This document shows, one piece after another, positions 46,949-56,346 of a stretch of DNA of 64,000 nucleotides. How positions within the stretch are numbered: the stretch's first letter is position 1; each line of letters opens with the position of its first letter. The notes under the pieces were generated by a model that saw nothing but the letters and a program-made list of their open reading frames with translations, had not been told where the DNA came from and did not search any database. The stretch covers positions 113,868-177,867 of the forward strand of contig CAWGVL010000059.1 of the NCBI GenBank assembly GCA_963825845.1, given 5' to 3'. The position numbers and the translations under genes are program-made. Source of the DNA: DASQDN01 sp963825845. Lineage in GTDB: Bacteria > Acidobacteriota > Terriglobia > Bryobacterales > Bryobacteraceae.

Positions 46949-48139
46949 TTGAACCTGTTCATAAGTTGGTCGAAATCTCGCAGCCGTGCTGTAGCGTCTG
47001 CACTTCGTTCCTGGCTGCCTGATATGTTCCAGGGGCTCAATCCGTGGCTGTCCCTCGATATCAATGCGGGCTCCAGATGGGCAACCGAAGTCAGTGTTCA
47101 GCTTGACGCCTGCAACTGCGGCATCCTTTGCGTAACACCCGAGAATATCCGGTCTCCGTGGCTGCTCTTCGAGGCGGGGGCGCTTTCGAAGGCCCTCAAT
47201 TTCGGCAAGGTAATTCCGTACTGCTACGGTGTTCCTCCGGACCGTCTGCCGTATCCGCTGGCTCAGTTCAAGGGCGCCGCGGCGGACAGATCAGGCACGT
47301 ACACTCTGGTACAAGCGATCAACAACGTTTTGGAGCACGGGCTGACAACCGCGCAACTGGACCGCGGCTTCGCGAAGTGGTGGCCCGACCTGGAGCGCGA
47401 ATTGCAGGCTGTACCGAGCGCGCCGGACCCGGCGGACGAAGAGGATCAACCCCAGTTATCCGATATTGCGAACACCTCACTTTTTCACCGTTTTTATGAC
47501 AAGGAATCCAGCATCGTCACAAGCCGTGTCCGGCAGTTGCGCGACGGCTACCTCCAGTTGTTCAGCTCGGAGGTCGAACGCATCGAATACGAGTTGTTCG
47601 ATTACATGAAGGAAGGTCAGTTAACGCAGATTGTTGCCGTGGACCTAGCCACCCCTCCGGAAACGATGCTCACCCGGCAGAAGCGGATCCAGCGGCGGCG
47701 GCAATTCATCCGCAGCGGCGGCAGGATCTGCCGGCTTTTTGTTCTCGACGATCGGAGGGTTGAGCCTGGAAGCAGCTACCTCAACGCCCTCGAATCGGTG
47801 CTCGAGATCGAGGAAAACATGGGTACGGAGGTCGGGATTCGATTCCTGTCCCAAACCAAAGGAGAACTCGCGCAGGATTTTATCCTTTATGACGGATTCG
47901 CAGCGTTCGTCGAAGGTAAGCAGCCTGATGCCGAATATCAGATCGGTTCGAGCACAATATTCTTCAAGCGAGACACGCTGAACGCATATCGGCAGGTATT
48001 CGAAGCGTTGTGGAACGCCGAGGCGTTCAACGCTTCCGCTGTCAACCGTTTGAAGGAATTCAGAGCGTTCCTAAAGCACAGTAAGGCTAACACCGGTTTC
48101 ACGAACGAGATCTTTCGCCGCGACTTTGTTGGACGGTAG
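46949..48139 (+). CDS. TIR-domain protein with unrecognised C-terminal domain
   Basis: This 396-residue protein starts at TTG 46949, with GGAGG 9 bases upstream. An upstream TTG (46904) precedes the likely transcription start. The TIR domain spans ~1-140: LFISWSKSRSRAVASALRSW, then WLSLDINAGSRWATEV, CGILCVTPENIRSPWLLFEA with the presumed catalytic Glu75, and KVIPYCYG. This matches bacterial TIR domains that cleave NAD+ in immune systems. Residues ~175-390 (from FHRFYDKESSIV) form a second alpha/beta domain with no motif I recognise. It contains an Arg-rich stretch (RQKRIQRRRQFIRSGGR) and may sense or oligomerise. The DapF-like gene follows after 8 bases. Activity is inferred from family knowledge. 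Confidence 0.88.
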   Translation: MNLFISWSKSRSRAVASALRSWLPDMFQGLNPWLSLDINAGSRWATEVSVQLDACNCGILCVTPENIRSPWLLFEAGALSKALNFGKVIPYCYGVPPDRLPYPLAQFKGAAADRSGTYTLVQAINNVLEHGLTTAQLDRGFAKWWPDLERELQAVPSAPDPADEEDQPQLSDIANTSLFHRFYDKESSIVTSRVRQLRDGYLQLFSSEVERIEYELFDYMKEGQLTQIVAVDLATPPETMLTRQKRIQRRRQFIRSGGRICRLFVLDDRRVEPGSSYLNALESVLEIEENMGTEVGIRFLSQTKGELAQDFILYDGFAAFVEGKQPDAEYQIGSSTIFFKRDTLNAYRQVFEALWNAEAFNASAVNRLKEFRAFLKHSKANTGFTNEIFRRDFVGR

Positions 48140-48147
48140 GTTGCGAC

Positions 48148-49140
48148 ATGCAGTTGAGTTTCTGCAGTATCCATTCTTTGGGGAGTGACTATATCGTCAT
48201 TGATGAATCGGATCGTGCCGCATCGTTCTCCCAGGAATCGCGGCCGAAGCTCGCGTCGGCGTTGTCAGACCGCAGAGGCCCTGCAGGCGCGGACGGCGTC
48301 GTCTTTGTAGATTCATCTCAGAGCGGCGGCGATGCGTCGCTACAGATATTCACCCCATCCGGGCACGAGTCGGAACTTTGTATAAATGGCGTGTTGTGCG
48401 CCGCTCGATACCTGACGGACAAACTCGACAAAGAGCGCGTCGTCGTGGCCACGCCTACCGGTACCGTTGAAATCACCCGGTCGGGTGAGGACGCGTTGCC
48501 GATGTTTACCTCCGGCTTCGTCGATGTACAGCGTGGCTTGGCGCCGCCGTATGTCGAAGCCAGTATCCCGGTCCTCTGGGATACCGCGCTTGACCAATTC
48601 ACCCCGTCAAGTCCCTACTACGCTGTGGGTATCGGGGTTCCCCATCTCATCTGTATCGTTCCCAAGATACATCTGAAGCAACTCGAGCGCACGGGCACTT
48701 TGGCAAATGCGCGACAGGATATATTCCCAACTGGAATGAACGTAACGTTTGTGGTCCGTCTGGCCTCCGGAGCCTGTTACGCCCGAACGTTCGAACGGGG
48801 CGGAGCGGGTCTTACGAATTCCTGTGCCACCGCAATGCTGGCCACTTCGTACGTCCTCTGCCATCTGCCGCAGTCGGCGCACGAGCTAAGACAACGGGTC
48901 TTCTGTCCGGGCGGAGCGGCTGATTGCGAACTTGGCGGCGCGGCGACCCATAGCGTCGCAAGGTTGACCGTACCTTGCCTGTACGCCTATACAGCGGAGA
49001 TCGGATATCACGCCGGCACGTTCCAACTTAGCGGCTGGCTGGACGGCCGTTGCAATGATGAAGAGGCGCTGGCTTACCAGCGGTTCAAGGAAGAACTCGA
49101 CTTGAATCAGGTTGAATCTCGAGTTGTTGATGAGGATTGA
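48148..49140 (+). CDS. DapF-like amino-acid epimerase/racemase
   Basis: This 330-residue protein has the DapF fold. The opening SFCSIHSLGSDYIVIDE corresponds to 'F-x-K-x-H-G-x-G-N-D'. The two catalytic Cys are in place: Cys78 in ESELCINGVLCAARYL and Cys226 in ERGGAGLTNSCATAMLA, with Glu217-Arg218 before the latter. Differences from true DapF are marked: GxGND becomes SLGSD, CGNG becomes CING, and CGTG becomes SCATA. It is also ~50 residues longer. A related substrate (another amino acid) is therefore likelier than LL-diaminopimelate. It lies 8 bases after the TIR gene and overlaps the desaturase-like gene by 11 bases. Confidence 0.87.
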   Translation: MQLSFCSIHSLGSDYIVIDESDRAASFSQESRPKLASALSDRRGPAGADGVVFVDSSQSGGDASLQIFTPSGHESELCINGVLCAARYLTDKLDKERVVVATPTGTVEITRSGEDALPMFTSGFVDVQRGLAPPYVEASIPVLWDTALDQFTPSSPYYAVGIGVPHLICIVPKIHLKQLERTGTLANARQDIFPTGMNVTFVVRLASGACYARTFERGGAGLTNSCATAMLATSYVLCHLPQSAHELRQRVFCPGGAADCELGGAATHSVARLTVPCLYAYTAEIGYHAGTFQLSGWLDGRCNDEEALAYQRFKEELDLNQVESRVVDED

Positions 49141-50266
49141 TTACCAAACTGCCTCGGATATCACTTGGATCTGCCTCGCCGTCGGGAGTGTGTCGGCCAT
49201 CATCGATGCCGGCCTGCACCGGTTTCCGCACGGCGTCGATCTGACGTCTCGAGTCGACTCCTCCGGCCGCTCCAGACTGGACGCGAAGGTAGTGGGGCAG
49301 CTTCGTGCGCAGAAGTTCGATGACATAGCCGGTGTCCTGCCTTTCGTTTGGATCTATTGCCACATCATCATTCTGGCTGCGCTCTTCATCGCGTCGGATC
49401 TGCTGATCCTTCAGATCGCCTGTGTCTTCCTCATCGGTTGCAGGCTCAGGGCCGCCCAGGAGGCTAGCCATTTCGCTTTGCACGGATCACTGTGCAAGAC
49501 TTTCAGTTGGGGACTTACAATCGCCGACGTTTTCTATCAATGCCCGATGTTGTTGCCATCGGCATCGCGGCGGTACGCGACGCATGTTGTCAGTCATCAC
49601 CCGAATGTGAATGATCCGTCCAAAGACCCAAATGTCATGGAGTTTATAGCGCTCGGATTCACGCCGCCCATCAGTGTCGCGCGATTCCTTCTGCTCATTA
49701 CTTACCCGGTGACCCCTTTCGCAATTATTCGGCGCGTACGGTCGGCGCTAGCTAGTTTACGGGTAGATCCGGGGTTGCGAACGGCTCAGGTCCTCACGAT
49801 TTGGGCTTCCATCGCGCTAGTAGGCGGACCATCGGCTTGTCTTTGGCTTTATTTCCTACCTGTAATGGTTGTGCACCCATGGCTCGCCTGGATTTCGCAA
49901 CTGGTTGAGCACCGCTGGTTTTTGCGTGCGACTCCGCGATGGCAGCATGAGTACTCATCGGGACGTTCGTTGGAGCTTTCGGGTCTTATCGGCGAGATCG
50001 CAAGAGCCCTGGTACTTCCGTTCGGCGATTCTTTCCATCTCGCACACTCGCTCTACCCTGCAGTTCGTTGGAATTACTTGCGGCGGCTCGATCGCGTTTT
50101 GCGCGATCAGGACGCAAATTATTATGCGATGCGCACATCAGGCCTTCTCGTCTCTCGATCGAAAAGCGCTAAGAGCGCCTTTCGCGAACTTTTTGAGACA
50201 TTCGTGACTCCAATCTCCGCCGGCGCCGCGGTCAGTCAAAGCCATCTGCCCCATGAACCTTCTTGA
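49130..50266 (+). CDS. Fatty-acid-desaturase-like membrane di-iron enzyme
   Basis: This 378-residue membrane protein has about four to six hydrophobic segments. Histidine boxes of the FA desaturase/hydroxylase family are EASHFALHG (H114, H118) and HVVSHHPNVND (H152, H156, H157). The third box appears as FHLAHSLYPAVRW, where the last His of HxxHH is replaced by Ser; QLVEHRWF supplies another His. Such enzymes use di-iron and O2 to desaturate or hydroxylate acyl chains or other lipids. ATG 49130 is chosen; TTG 49112 is possible. It overlaps both neighbours (11 and 14 bases), so it is part of the TIR/racemase operon. Confidence 0.82.
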   Translation: MRIDYQTASDITWICLAVGSVSAIIDAGLHRFPHGVDLTSRVDSSGRSRLDAKVVGQLRAQKFDDIAGVLPFVWIYCHIIILAALFIASDLLILQIACVFLIGCRLRAAQEASHFALHGSLCKTFSWGLTIADVFYQCPMLLPSASRRYATHVVSHHPNVNDPSKDPNVMEFIALGFTPPISVARFLLLITYPVTPFAIIRRVRSALASLRVDPGLRTAQVLTIWASIALVGGPSACLWLYFLPVMVVHPWLAWISQLVEHRWFLRATPRWQHEYSSGRSLELSGLIGEIARALVLPFGDSFHLAHSLYPAVRWNYLRRLDRVLRDQDANYYAMRTSGLLVSRSKSAKSAFRELFETFVTPISAGAAVSQSHLPHEPS

Positions 50267-51410
50267 AGCCGTATCCCTGCCTGACGTAGATATCAGAAAC
50301 ACGACCTTCGTTGAGGTGGACCTGGACGCAGTCCGTTCAAACATCACGACACTCGCCGCATCCACAGGTTGCGCTCAGCTTGTTGTGGTGAAAGCGAACG
50401 CCTATGGTCATGGAGCCGTTCAGGTCAGCCGGGCAGCCGTCGACGCAGGCGCGCGGATGCTTGGCGTTGCCACGATCGGTGAAGCCGTCGAACTGCGCCG
50501 CGGCGGTATTCAGGCTGATCTATTGATCCTCGGTCCCGTGACGCCACACACGGAGCGATTTTATGATCGCGACATCTCGCAAATCATTTGGACCAAAGAG
50601 CACGTAGCCTTTTGCGAACGGATGGCGCAACTCCAAGGCATCCGGCCCAAAGTACATGTAGAGGTGGACGTGGGGATGGGGCGATTCGGGATAAAGGCCC
50701 GAGACGCTGTCGAGTTTGTCGAGTTTGTGTCACGCCGGAGCGCGCTCGATCTGGAAGGGACGTGTACTCACCTGTCGTCCTCCGACGTGGATGATCCCGA
50801 GATAACGTTGTCGCACATCGAGACGTTCGCAGACATCGTGAATGAGCTCGATCGACGGGGTCTGCGTCCGAACATCGTGCACTGCGGAAATTCCGCTGCA
50901 GCGATGCGATTTCCGGCAGGTTTTTTCGATATGCTGCGCCTCGGTATTGCGACCTACGGCATCAGTCCCGTCTCATTCGACATACCATCCGTCAAGCTCC
51001 GGCCGGCGCTGTCCTGGAAGTCTGTCGTTTTGAATTTGCAGCGTCATGCGCCGGGCGATCGTATCGGATACGGCGGTGAGTATGTGTGCCCGTCGGAGGA
51101 GACCATCGCGGTCATTGGTGTGGGGTATGCCGACGGGTTCAGACGGACTCCTAAAAACGTGAACGATGTGCTGCTGGCGGGATATCGAACGTCCGTCGTC
51201 GGACGCTTATGCATGCAGCATTGTATGCTCCGGCTGGACGATCAGACTCAACGTGACGTCCGCGTCGGCGATGAAGTCGTGATGCTCGGCGAACAGGCGG
51301 GGTTGCGGATCGACACGGTCGAACTCGCGAGGAAGTGGAACACAAATGACTGGGACGTCGTGTGTGGCATCAATCCTCTTATTCGCCGGGAGTATAAGCC
51401 TGGTTTGTAA
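50253..51410 (+). CDS. Alanine racemase family protein
   Basis: This 385-residue PLP enzyme is of the alanine racemase fold. The PLP lysine is Lys47 in VVVKANAYGHG. VDVGMGRFGI near 140, THLSSSD near 175 and HCGNSAAAM near 210 are present. The second catalytic base Tyr is in GDRIGYGGEY near 270. The usual 'GR-x-x-M-D-x' motif near 310 reads GRLCMQHCML, so the Asp is replaced by Gln, while the Met is kept. It is length-normal and probably active as an amino-acid racemase, perhaps with shifted specificity. It overlaps the desaturase-like gene by 14 bases. A housekeeping alr may exist elsewhere. Confidence 0.9.
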   Translation: MNLLEAVSLPDVDIRNTTFVEVDLDAVRSNITTLAASTGCAQLVVVKANAYGHGAVQVSRAAVDAGARMLGVATIGEAVELRRGGIQADLLILGPVTPHTERFYDRDISQIIWTKEHVAFCERMAQLQGIRPKVHVEVDVGMGRFGIKARDAVEFVEFVSRRSALDLEGTCTHLSSSDVDDPEITLSHIETFADIVNELDRRGLRPNIVHCGNSAAAMRFPAGFFDMLRLGIATYGISPVSFDIPSVKLRPALSWKSVVLNLQRHAPGDRIGYGGEYVCPSEETIAVIGVGYADGFRRTPKNVNDVLLAGYRTSVVGRLCMQHCMLRLDDQTQRDVRVGDEVVMLGEQAGLRIDTVELARKWNTNDWDVVCGINPLIRREYKPGL

Positions 51411-51495
51411 GACTGCTGTCCTAACATCAACAACGAGATTTCCCGCTTGTCCCCGCTCGCACTTCCATTTATCTCTTCACTGCTTAAGTAGTTCT

Positions 51496-52557
51496 ATGAT
51501 TCATCGATTTGCAATTCTGCTCTGCGCGATCTCCATGGCCGTGTTGCTCCCGTACGCGTCCGGTGCGCAAGATACGAGCGCAAACAACCGGCCGTCGGCG
51601 CTGGGCGAGCACAATGTCGTGCTCAATGGCATCCGACTCTATTATCGTGTTGCAGGGAAGCCCATCGCCGATCGAACCCGACAGACTGCGATACCCACGA
51701 TCTTTCTCCATGGTGGTCCCGGATACAACAGTTACAGCTTCGCGAAGCTCGCCGGAACCCGCCTGGAGCCACATCTCGCGATGATCTACTTCGATCAGCG
51801 TGGCTGCGGACGTTCGGAGCGGCCGTGGACGCATGAGTACTCGATGGACTTGCTGGTGCAGGATATCGAGGCGCTACGGCTGCGCCTGGGCGTGGCCAAG
51901 ATCTCTCTCATCGGTCATTCATTCGGCGGAACGCTCGCGCTCGAGTATGCGGTTCGCCATCCTGAGCACGTGTCGCGGATCGTATTCGTCGACGGAATGG
52001 CTGATGGACCCTCTTCGATACGAATGTGGCGCGAGCGGCTCGAAAGTTGGGATCGCACAGCCTTAAGCCGTGTATCATCCTCTGCGAAGCCTCAGCCGGA
52101 CACCGCCGACAATTCGGAGTGCGCGGAAACAAAGGCCATGATGTCGCTGGTAAATCAAGCTACCGGCAGGAATGGAAAAGCATTCTTCGATCACCTTCAA
52201 TTTGTGGACCAGAGTGTTCGTGAGAAGCAGGACGCCGTCGACTCAGAAAGTGGTTTGAAGAACACCGGTGAACTTTCGAACGCTCTTTTCTCAGCCGGCT
52301 TGGCCTGTTATCGTTTCACTCAGCACGCGCGCCTGAGCATGCCGGTACTGGTAATCGGAGGGCGCCAGGATGGAGCGATCGGCATCAAGACCATGCGCGA
52401 TCTCGCGAGCAAGCTCCCCAATGCTAAGTTCATCGAGTATGAGAAGAGCGCCCACTTTCCCTACGTCGAAGAGCCGGAGCGCTTCGCCGCAGATGTCACT
52501 GCCTTTCTTTCTGAGGCCCGATCTCTCAAAAATAGAACTTCACCGCGAGTTGAATAA
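51496..52557 (+). CDS. Secreted alpha/beta hydrolase (proline iminopeptidase-like, S33)
   Basis: This 353-residue protein has a signal peptide (RFAILLCAISMAVLLPYASG). The S33/proline iminopeptidase elements are HGGPGYNSYSF (oxyanion hole), YFDQRGCGRSERPW, nucleophile Ser in LIGHSFGGT, Asp in GGRQDGAIG and His in SAHFPYVEEP. It should release N-terminal Pro or hydrolyse small amides/esters outside the cytoplasm. It begins 85 bases after the racemase stop with no ribosome-binding overlap, so it may be a separate unit or the operon's last gene. Its 3' end overlaps the convergent TonB receptor gene by 32 bases. Confidence 0.88.
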   Translation: MIHRFAILLCAISMAVLLPYASGAQDTSANNRPSALGEHNVVLNGIRLYYRVAGKPIADRTRQTAIPTIFLHGGPGYNSYSFAKLAGTRLEPHLAMIYFDQRGCGRSERPWTHEYSMDLLVQDIEALRLRLGVAKISLIGHSFGGTLALEYAVRHPEHVSRIVFVDGMADGPSSIRMWRERLESWDRTALSRVSSSAKPQPDTADNSECAETKAMMSLVNQATGRNGKAFFDHLQFVDQSVREKQDAVDSESGLKNTGELSNALFSAGLACYRFTQHARLSMPVLVIGGRQDGAIGIKTMRDLASKLPNAKFIEYEKSAHFPYVEEPERFAADVTAFLSEARSLKNRTSPRVE

Positions 52558-55500
52558 TTCGCCGCCCCTGCTTCTCGGTAGTGACTCCGAAGATCGAGTT
52601 GGTCTGTCGGCCGTTCACGTCGAAGGTCGGCTTCAGGTTCGTCGACCCGCTGATGAAAGACCACAGCGGATGATTCAGGAAGTTATAGGCATTGAACCGC
52701 AGTTGAATTTTCCTCGACTCCCCCATCTGGAAATTCTTGAACAAGCCCAGATCGGAGTTGAAGAATGCGGGCCCATAGATAGGCGGCGTGATCATAGGCC
52801 CGTTTTGCCCCGGCCCGGGTGGCGGCGCGAGACACGAACCATTGACATACTGCTGCTCCCCCAAGTTGCTCGTCAAACCACAGGTGACCAACGGCCTCCA
52901 AGGTAGGGCTGTCGTACCGTTTACGGTTCTCGAGTTAACCTGGTAGTTACTGCCGTTCACAGGGATCGTGTACCGGTTTCCGCCCGCATCCTGCGTGAAA
53001 TTGACGTCATTGACGAAGAAGTTCTGGATGGCTGCGATATTCTGGCCGCTTTGCAGTTGCGTGATGCCGGAGAATTGCCAGCCGTTAACGACTGCTCCCA
53101 GGACAGGCATTCCACGAACAGGACTGCCAAGTTCGATCGAATATGCCGCATTGAAGATGTGCCTGCGGTCATACGGAAGCACACCATAGTTGTTGTTCAT
53201 ATTGAACAGGTCCGCCTGTCCCGCGGCGGGCACGATGCCCATCGATTTACCGAACGTATAGTTGAACATCATGTTGTATCGTCCGGCCGTCCTCGACCAA
53301 GAAAGCTGGAGTGAGTTGTAGTTCTGATACAGCCCATGAGTGATGATGTTGACATCCTGGAATCCCTGAAGCGGACGAAACACATCAATGTTGGCGTTGT
53401 TCGGATCAAGACCTGGTTGAAAGAGCGCCCCATAGGGGACATTGTTGATCGCGCTCCCGGCATAGCCATTGTTCAACAGGTTCTTCGACTGGTTACCAAC
53501 ATAGCTGGCTTCGAGCAAGCCTCGGAACGGTGTTCGCTGGGAAATGGTAAAGCTATAGCTATCCGAGAAAGGAGTCCGATCGCTGTTCCGGTCGACGGCC
53601 TGAACCGCGACTGGAGTTCCCTGAACATTCAGTGCGGCTAGCTCGGCAAATGTATTGATGCCGTTGATGGTGGCGCTTTGGACACCGGCCGAGGCGTCCA
53701 GTCCCTGAGTGAACTGCGATGTATGGAAGTAGAAACGTCCCCATCCGCCTCGAATAACCGTGCTTCCCGTGCCGAAGATGTCGTACGCGAGTCCGAATCG
53801 GGGCGCCCAGAACAAAGCTCGCGACGGAAATCCTCCCAGCGGCACGTTCGGATCACGCTTGTTCCAGGAGAAGCCCGAGTAATCGGCCGGCGCGGAACCC
53901 GGGCGGTATTGGCTGTAGTCAAATACGGCAAAGCCGAATCCTTCCCGGTCCTGCCATGGCTGGAAATGAGAGGCTCGGAGTCCAAAATCGAGTGACAGTC
54001 TCCGAGTCACCTTCCACGCGTCCTGGACGAAGAACTCAAACGTGTGATAGCCGATGTTGTATAACCGGTTAAAGCTCTGCTCCTGGTAGTTGTTGATTCG
54101 ACCCAGTAACAGATCCGCATACGGGCTTCCCGACGATCGCGGATTACTCACGTCAAAGGCGAGCTGGCCGTTCGTGAAACCATTGGCGGGCTGGTTGTTG
54201 ATGATGTACTCCCAGTACACTCCACCCTTAACGGTGTGCGTCCCCCAGACCTTCGACAAATTATTCTGAATGCTTGGGAGATGCTTGTCGGCGAAGAGGC
54301 CGCGCGATCCCCCAACCTCGAAACCCCCTGGGTTAACTATTGCCGCCAATTCACCACTTGCATTCCATGAAGGTATCTGGGCAACGTTGTTGTGAAATAC
54401 GCCCCCGAACGTAGCTCCGAGCTGTGTGCGATCAACTTTGCTGGGATCTTCGAACACGTTCGGGAATGCGATGTAGGTGTACCCAAAGATGAATTCGTTC
54501 GTCATCGTAGGACTGAACACGTGTGTCAGGCTGGCAGTGACAGAATCTGACTTGTTCTTTCCCAGGATAGGCGTGGGATACGGTACCTGGTTGGCATTGC
54601 GCCACCACAAACCGATCGGAAATTTTTGCGTCTCACGCTGCATGTTATAACGAACGAACAGCTTCGTGTTGTCGCTGATGCTGTAGTCCACGCGACTCAT
54701 CCACTGAAGACTGTTCTGATCGAAAACAATCTGCTTGACGTAATTGAAGCCACCGTTGGAGTTCGGGTCGCTATTGGGCGTAGGGTACAGATTCATCATC
54801 GCGCGTCCGGTTGGATCAATCTGGCTCGGAGGGATGATCCCTGAAGGGAATTGATCCGCGCGCAAACGAGAGGCGGGATTGCCGGACTGAGTCACATAGC
54901 GGCCGCCGACAAGACCTTCGATCTTGCGCAATTCCTCATCACTGAAATTGCCGGCTCGCATCGCTTCACTAGGGACGGTGGCCCGCAGAAGCCCCGTATC
55001 CAGCGTTTGGAAGTAATGCTCGTAGCCGGTGAAGAAGAATAATTTATCGCGATTCTTGTTGAATCGTGTTCCCGGGATAAGGACCGGGCCGCCAATGTTG
55101 CCGCCCGGGAAGAAATACTTGTTCTCGGGTTTCGGCGCGCCGGAGCGGTTATTCAGCCAGTCGTTCGAATTTAAACTATGATGGCGGGCGTAAAGATAAC
55201 CAGTGCCATGGAAGTCACGTGTGCCTGATTTGGCAATGCTTTGTATGACCGCTGGACCCTTTTGATTCTCTGCAGAGAAGTTGGATGTCAGGACTTTAAA
55301 CTCCTGAATCATGTCCGTGTTCGGATTCACAGGAGTTGCGCAGTTGCATCCCGGATCCGATACGTGCGCGCCGTCCGCCGTGATATCAAGCGATGCGGTG
55401 GGAAGGCCATTCACGTTATACGCTCCATTCAGGGCGCTCTGACTCCCACTATCGCCGTTCCCGTTGATGCCGATGTTCTCACCCGAGAAATTTGATCGAT

Positions 55501-56083
55501 TTTCGGTTCCGGTACCCGCGACCGCGAAACCGGGCATGATCTTGATAAACTCTGCCGCGCTCCGGCCGACGACCGAAAAGTCCTGCAACTGTTTTGTGGT
55601 GAGTGTGGCAGATTTCTCGCCGGAATCAACGGGAGCAAGCACATCGGCGGTCGCTGAAACGGAAACCGTTTCCGTAGTGGCGCCCACTTTCATCGTGATA
55701 TCGAGGTTCCGGCGTTCTGCAGCTTGCAGGTTAAGACCCGAGACTTGGTACGTGAGGAATCCAGCCGCCTCAATGCTCACCTCGTATGTTCCCGCCGGGA
55801 CCGCAGCAAACGTGAAGAACCCATCGGCATTGCTTACGGTGCGGCGAAGGTCACCGGATCCCTCGTTCTTCAGGCTCACCTTCGCTTGCGGCACGACGGC
55901 GCCGGAAGGATCCGTCACCGTACCCGTCAGAGTGCCCGTAATCGATTGGGCATAACTGGAGTGCAGGCACAAAGCCCCGAAAATCAAGGCGCCAAGCAAT
56001 CCCCGAAGAAAGGATCTAAAGGCGCTTATTCCCGTCTGCTGGGATATGTTGTCCCCAACGCTGCCTTCCGCCAAGTTTTCCAT
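52526..56083 (-). CDS. TonB-dependent receptor with carboxypeptidase-regulatory-like domain
   Basis: This 1185-residue protein is intact. After an N-terminal extension and hydrophobic signal (FLRGLLGALIFGALCLHSSYA) comes the carboxypeptidase-regulatory domain (LTGTVTDPSGAVVPQAKVSL). A plug follows (FSVVGRSAAEFIKIMPGFAV; ENQKGPAVIQSIAKSGTRDF), then a barrel ending IQLAVKFYF. A PGCNCATPVNPN loop with two cysteines in the plug is unusual. ATG 56083 has GGGG upstream; the longer ORF from 56134 lacks one. The region 56084-56346 between this gene and the divergent TPR gene is A/T-rich and should hold both promoters. Confidence 0.92.
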   Translation of the reverse strand: MENLAEGSVGDNISQQTGISAFRSFLRGLLGALIFGALCLHSSYAQSITGTLTGTVTDPSGAVVPQAKVSLKNEGSGDLRRTVSNADGFFTFAAVPAGTYEVSIEAAGFLTYQVSGLNLQAAERRNLDITMKVGATTETVSVSATADVLAPVDSGEKSATLTTKQLQDFSVVGRSAAEFIKIMPGFAVAGTGTENRSNFSGENIGINGNGDSGSQSALNGAYNVNGLPTASLDITADGAHVSDPGCNCATPVNPNTDMIQEFKVLTSNFSAENQKGPAVIQSIAKSGTRDFHGTGYLYARHHSLNSNDWLNNRSGAPKPENKYFFPGGNIGGPVLIPGTRFNKNRDKLFFFTGYEHYFQTLDTGLLRATVPSEAMRAGNFSDEELRKIEGLVGGRYVTQSGNPASRLRADQFPSGIIPPSQIDPTGRAMMNLYPTPNSDPNSNGGFNYVKQIVFDQNSLQWMSRVDYSISDNTKLFVRYNMQRETQKFPIGLWWRNANQVPYPTPILGKNKSDSVTASLTHVFSPTMTNEFIFGYTYIAFPNVFEDPSKVDRTQLGATFGGVFHNNVAQIPSWNASGELAAIVNPGGFEVGGSRGLFADKHLPSIQNNLSKVWGTHTVKGGVYWEYIINNQPANGFTNGQLAFDVSNPRSSGSPYADLLLGRINNYQEQSFNRLYNIGYHTFEFFVQDAWKVTRRLSLDFGLRASHFQPWQDREGFGFAVFDYSQYRPGSAPADYSGFSWNKRDPNVPLGGFPSRALFWAPRFGLAYDIFGTGSTVIRGGWGRFYFHTSQFTQGLDASAGVQSATINGINTFAELAALNVQGTPVAVQAVDRNSDRTPFSDSYSFTISQRTPFRGLLEASYVGNQSKNLLNNGYAGSAINNVPYGALFQPGLDPNNANIDVFRPLQGFQDVNIITHGLYQNYNSLQLSWSRTAGRYNMMFNYTFGKSMGIVPAAGQADLFNMNNNYGVLPYDRRHIFNAAYSIELGSPVRGMPVLGAVVNGWQFSGITQLQSGQNIAAIQNFFVNDVNFTQDAGGNRYTIPVNGSNYQVNSRTVNGTTALPWRPLVTCGLTSNLGEQQYVNGSCLAPPPGPGQNGPMITPPIYGPAFFNSDLGLFKNFQMGESRKIQLRFNAYNFLNHPLWSFISGSTNLKPTFDVNGRQTNSIFGVTTEKQGRRIIQLAVKFYF

Positions 56084-56346
56084 AGAACCCCTATCCGACC
56101 GCCGTGAGTCCAGTTCGTACCCTGAACGGAACACGACTACGCACGGGTAGTGTATTCCTACTATTGCTTTTCATTCAATGGAATTGCGGTTACTAGTAAC
56201 GTGACATTTCGAAAATTCTCATTGCGATAGCAGAATACTAAGGTGGCGTTTACAAGTATTTACAATCCAACAAGTCCGAACCCTACACGTATTACACCCC
56301 GAAATGCGCGGTGAAACGCTGCTATCATTCTCTGCGAGGCCTTGTA

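Noticed and set aside
52526..52557. Antisense control between hydrolase and TonB receptor
   Set aside because: The 32-base 3' overlap of convergent genes is common in compact genomes and gives no further sign of regulation.
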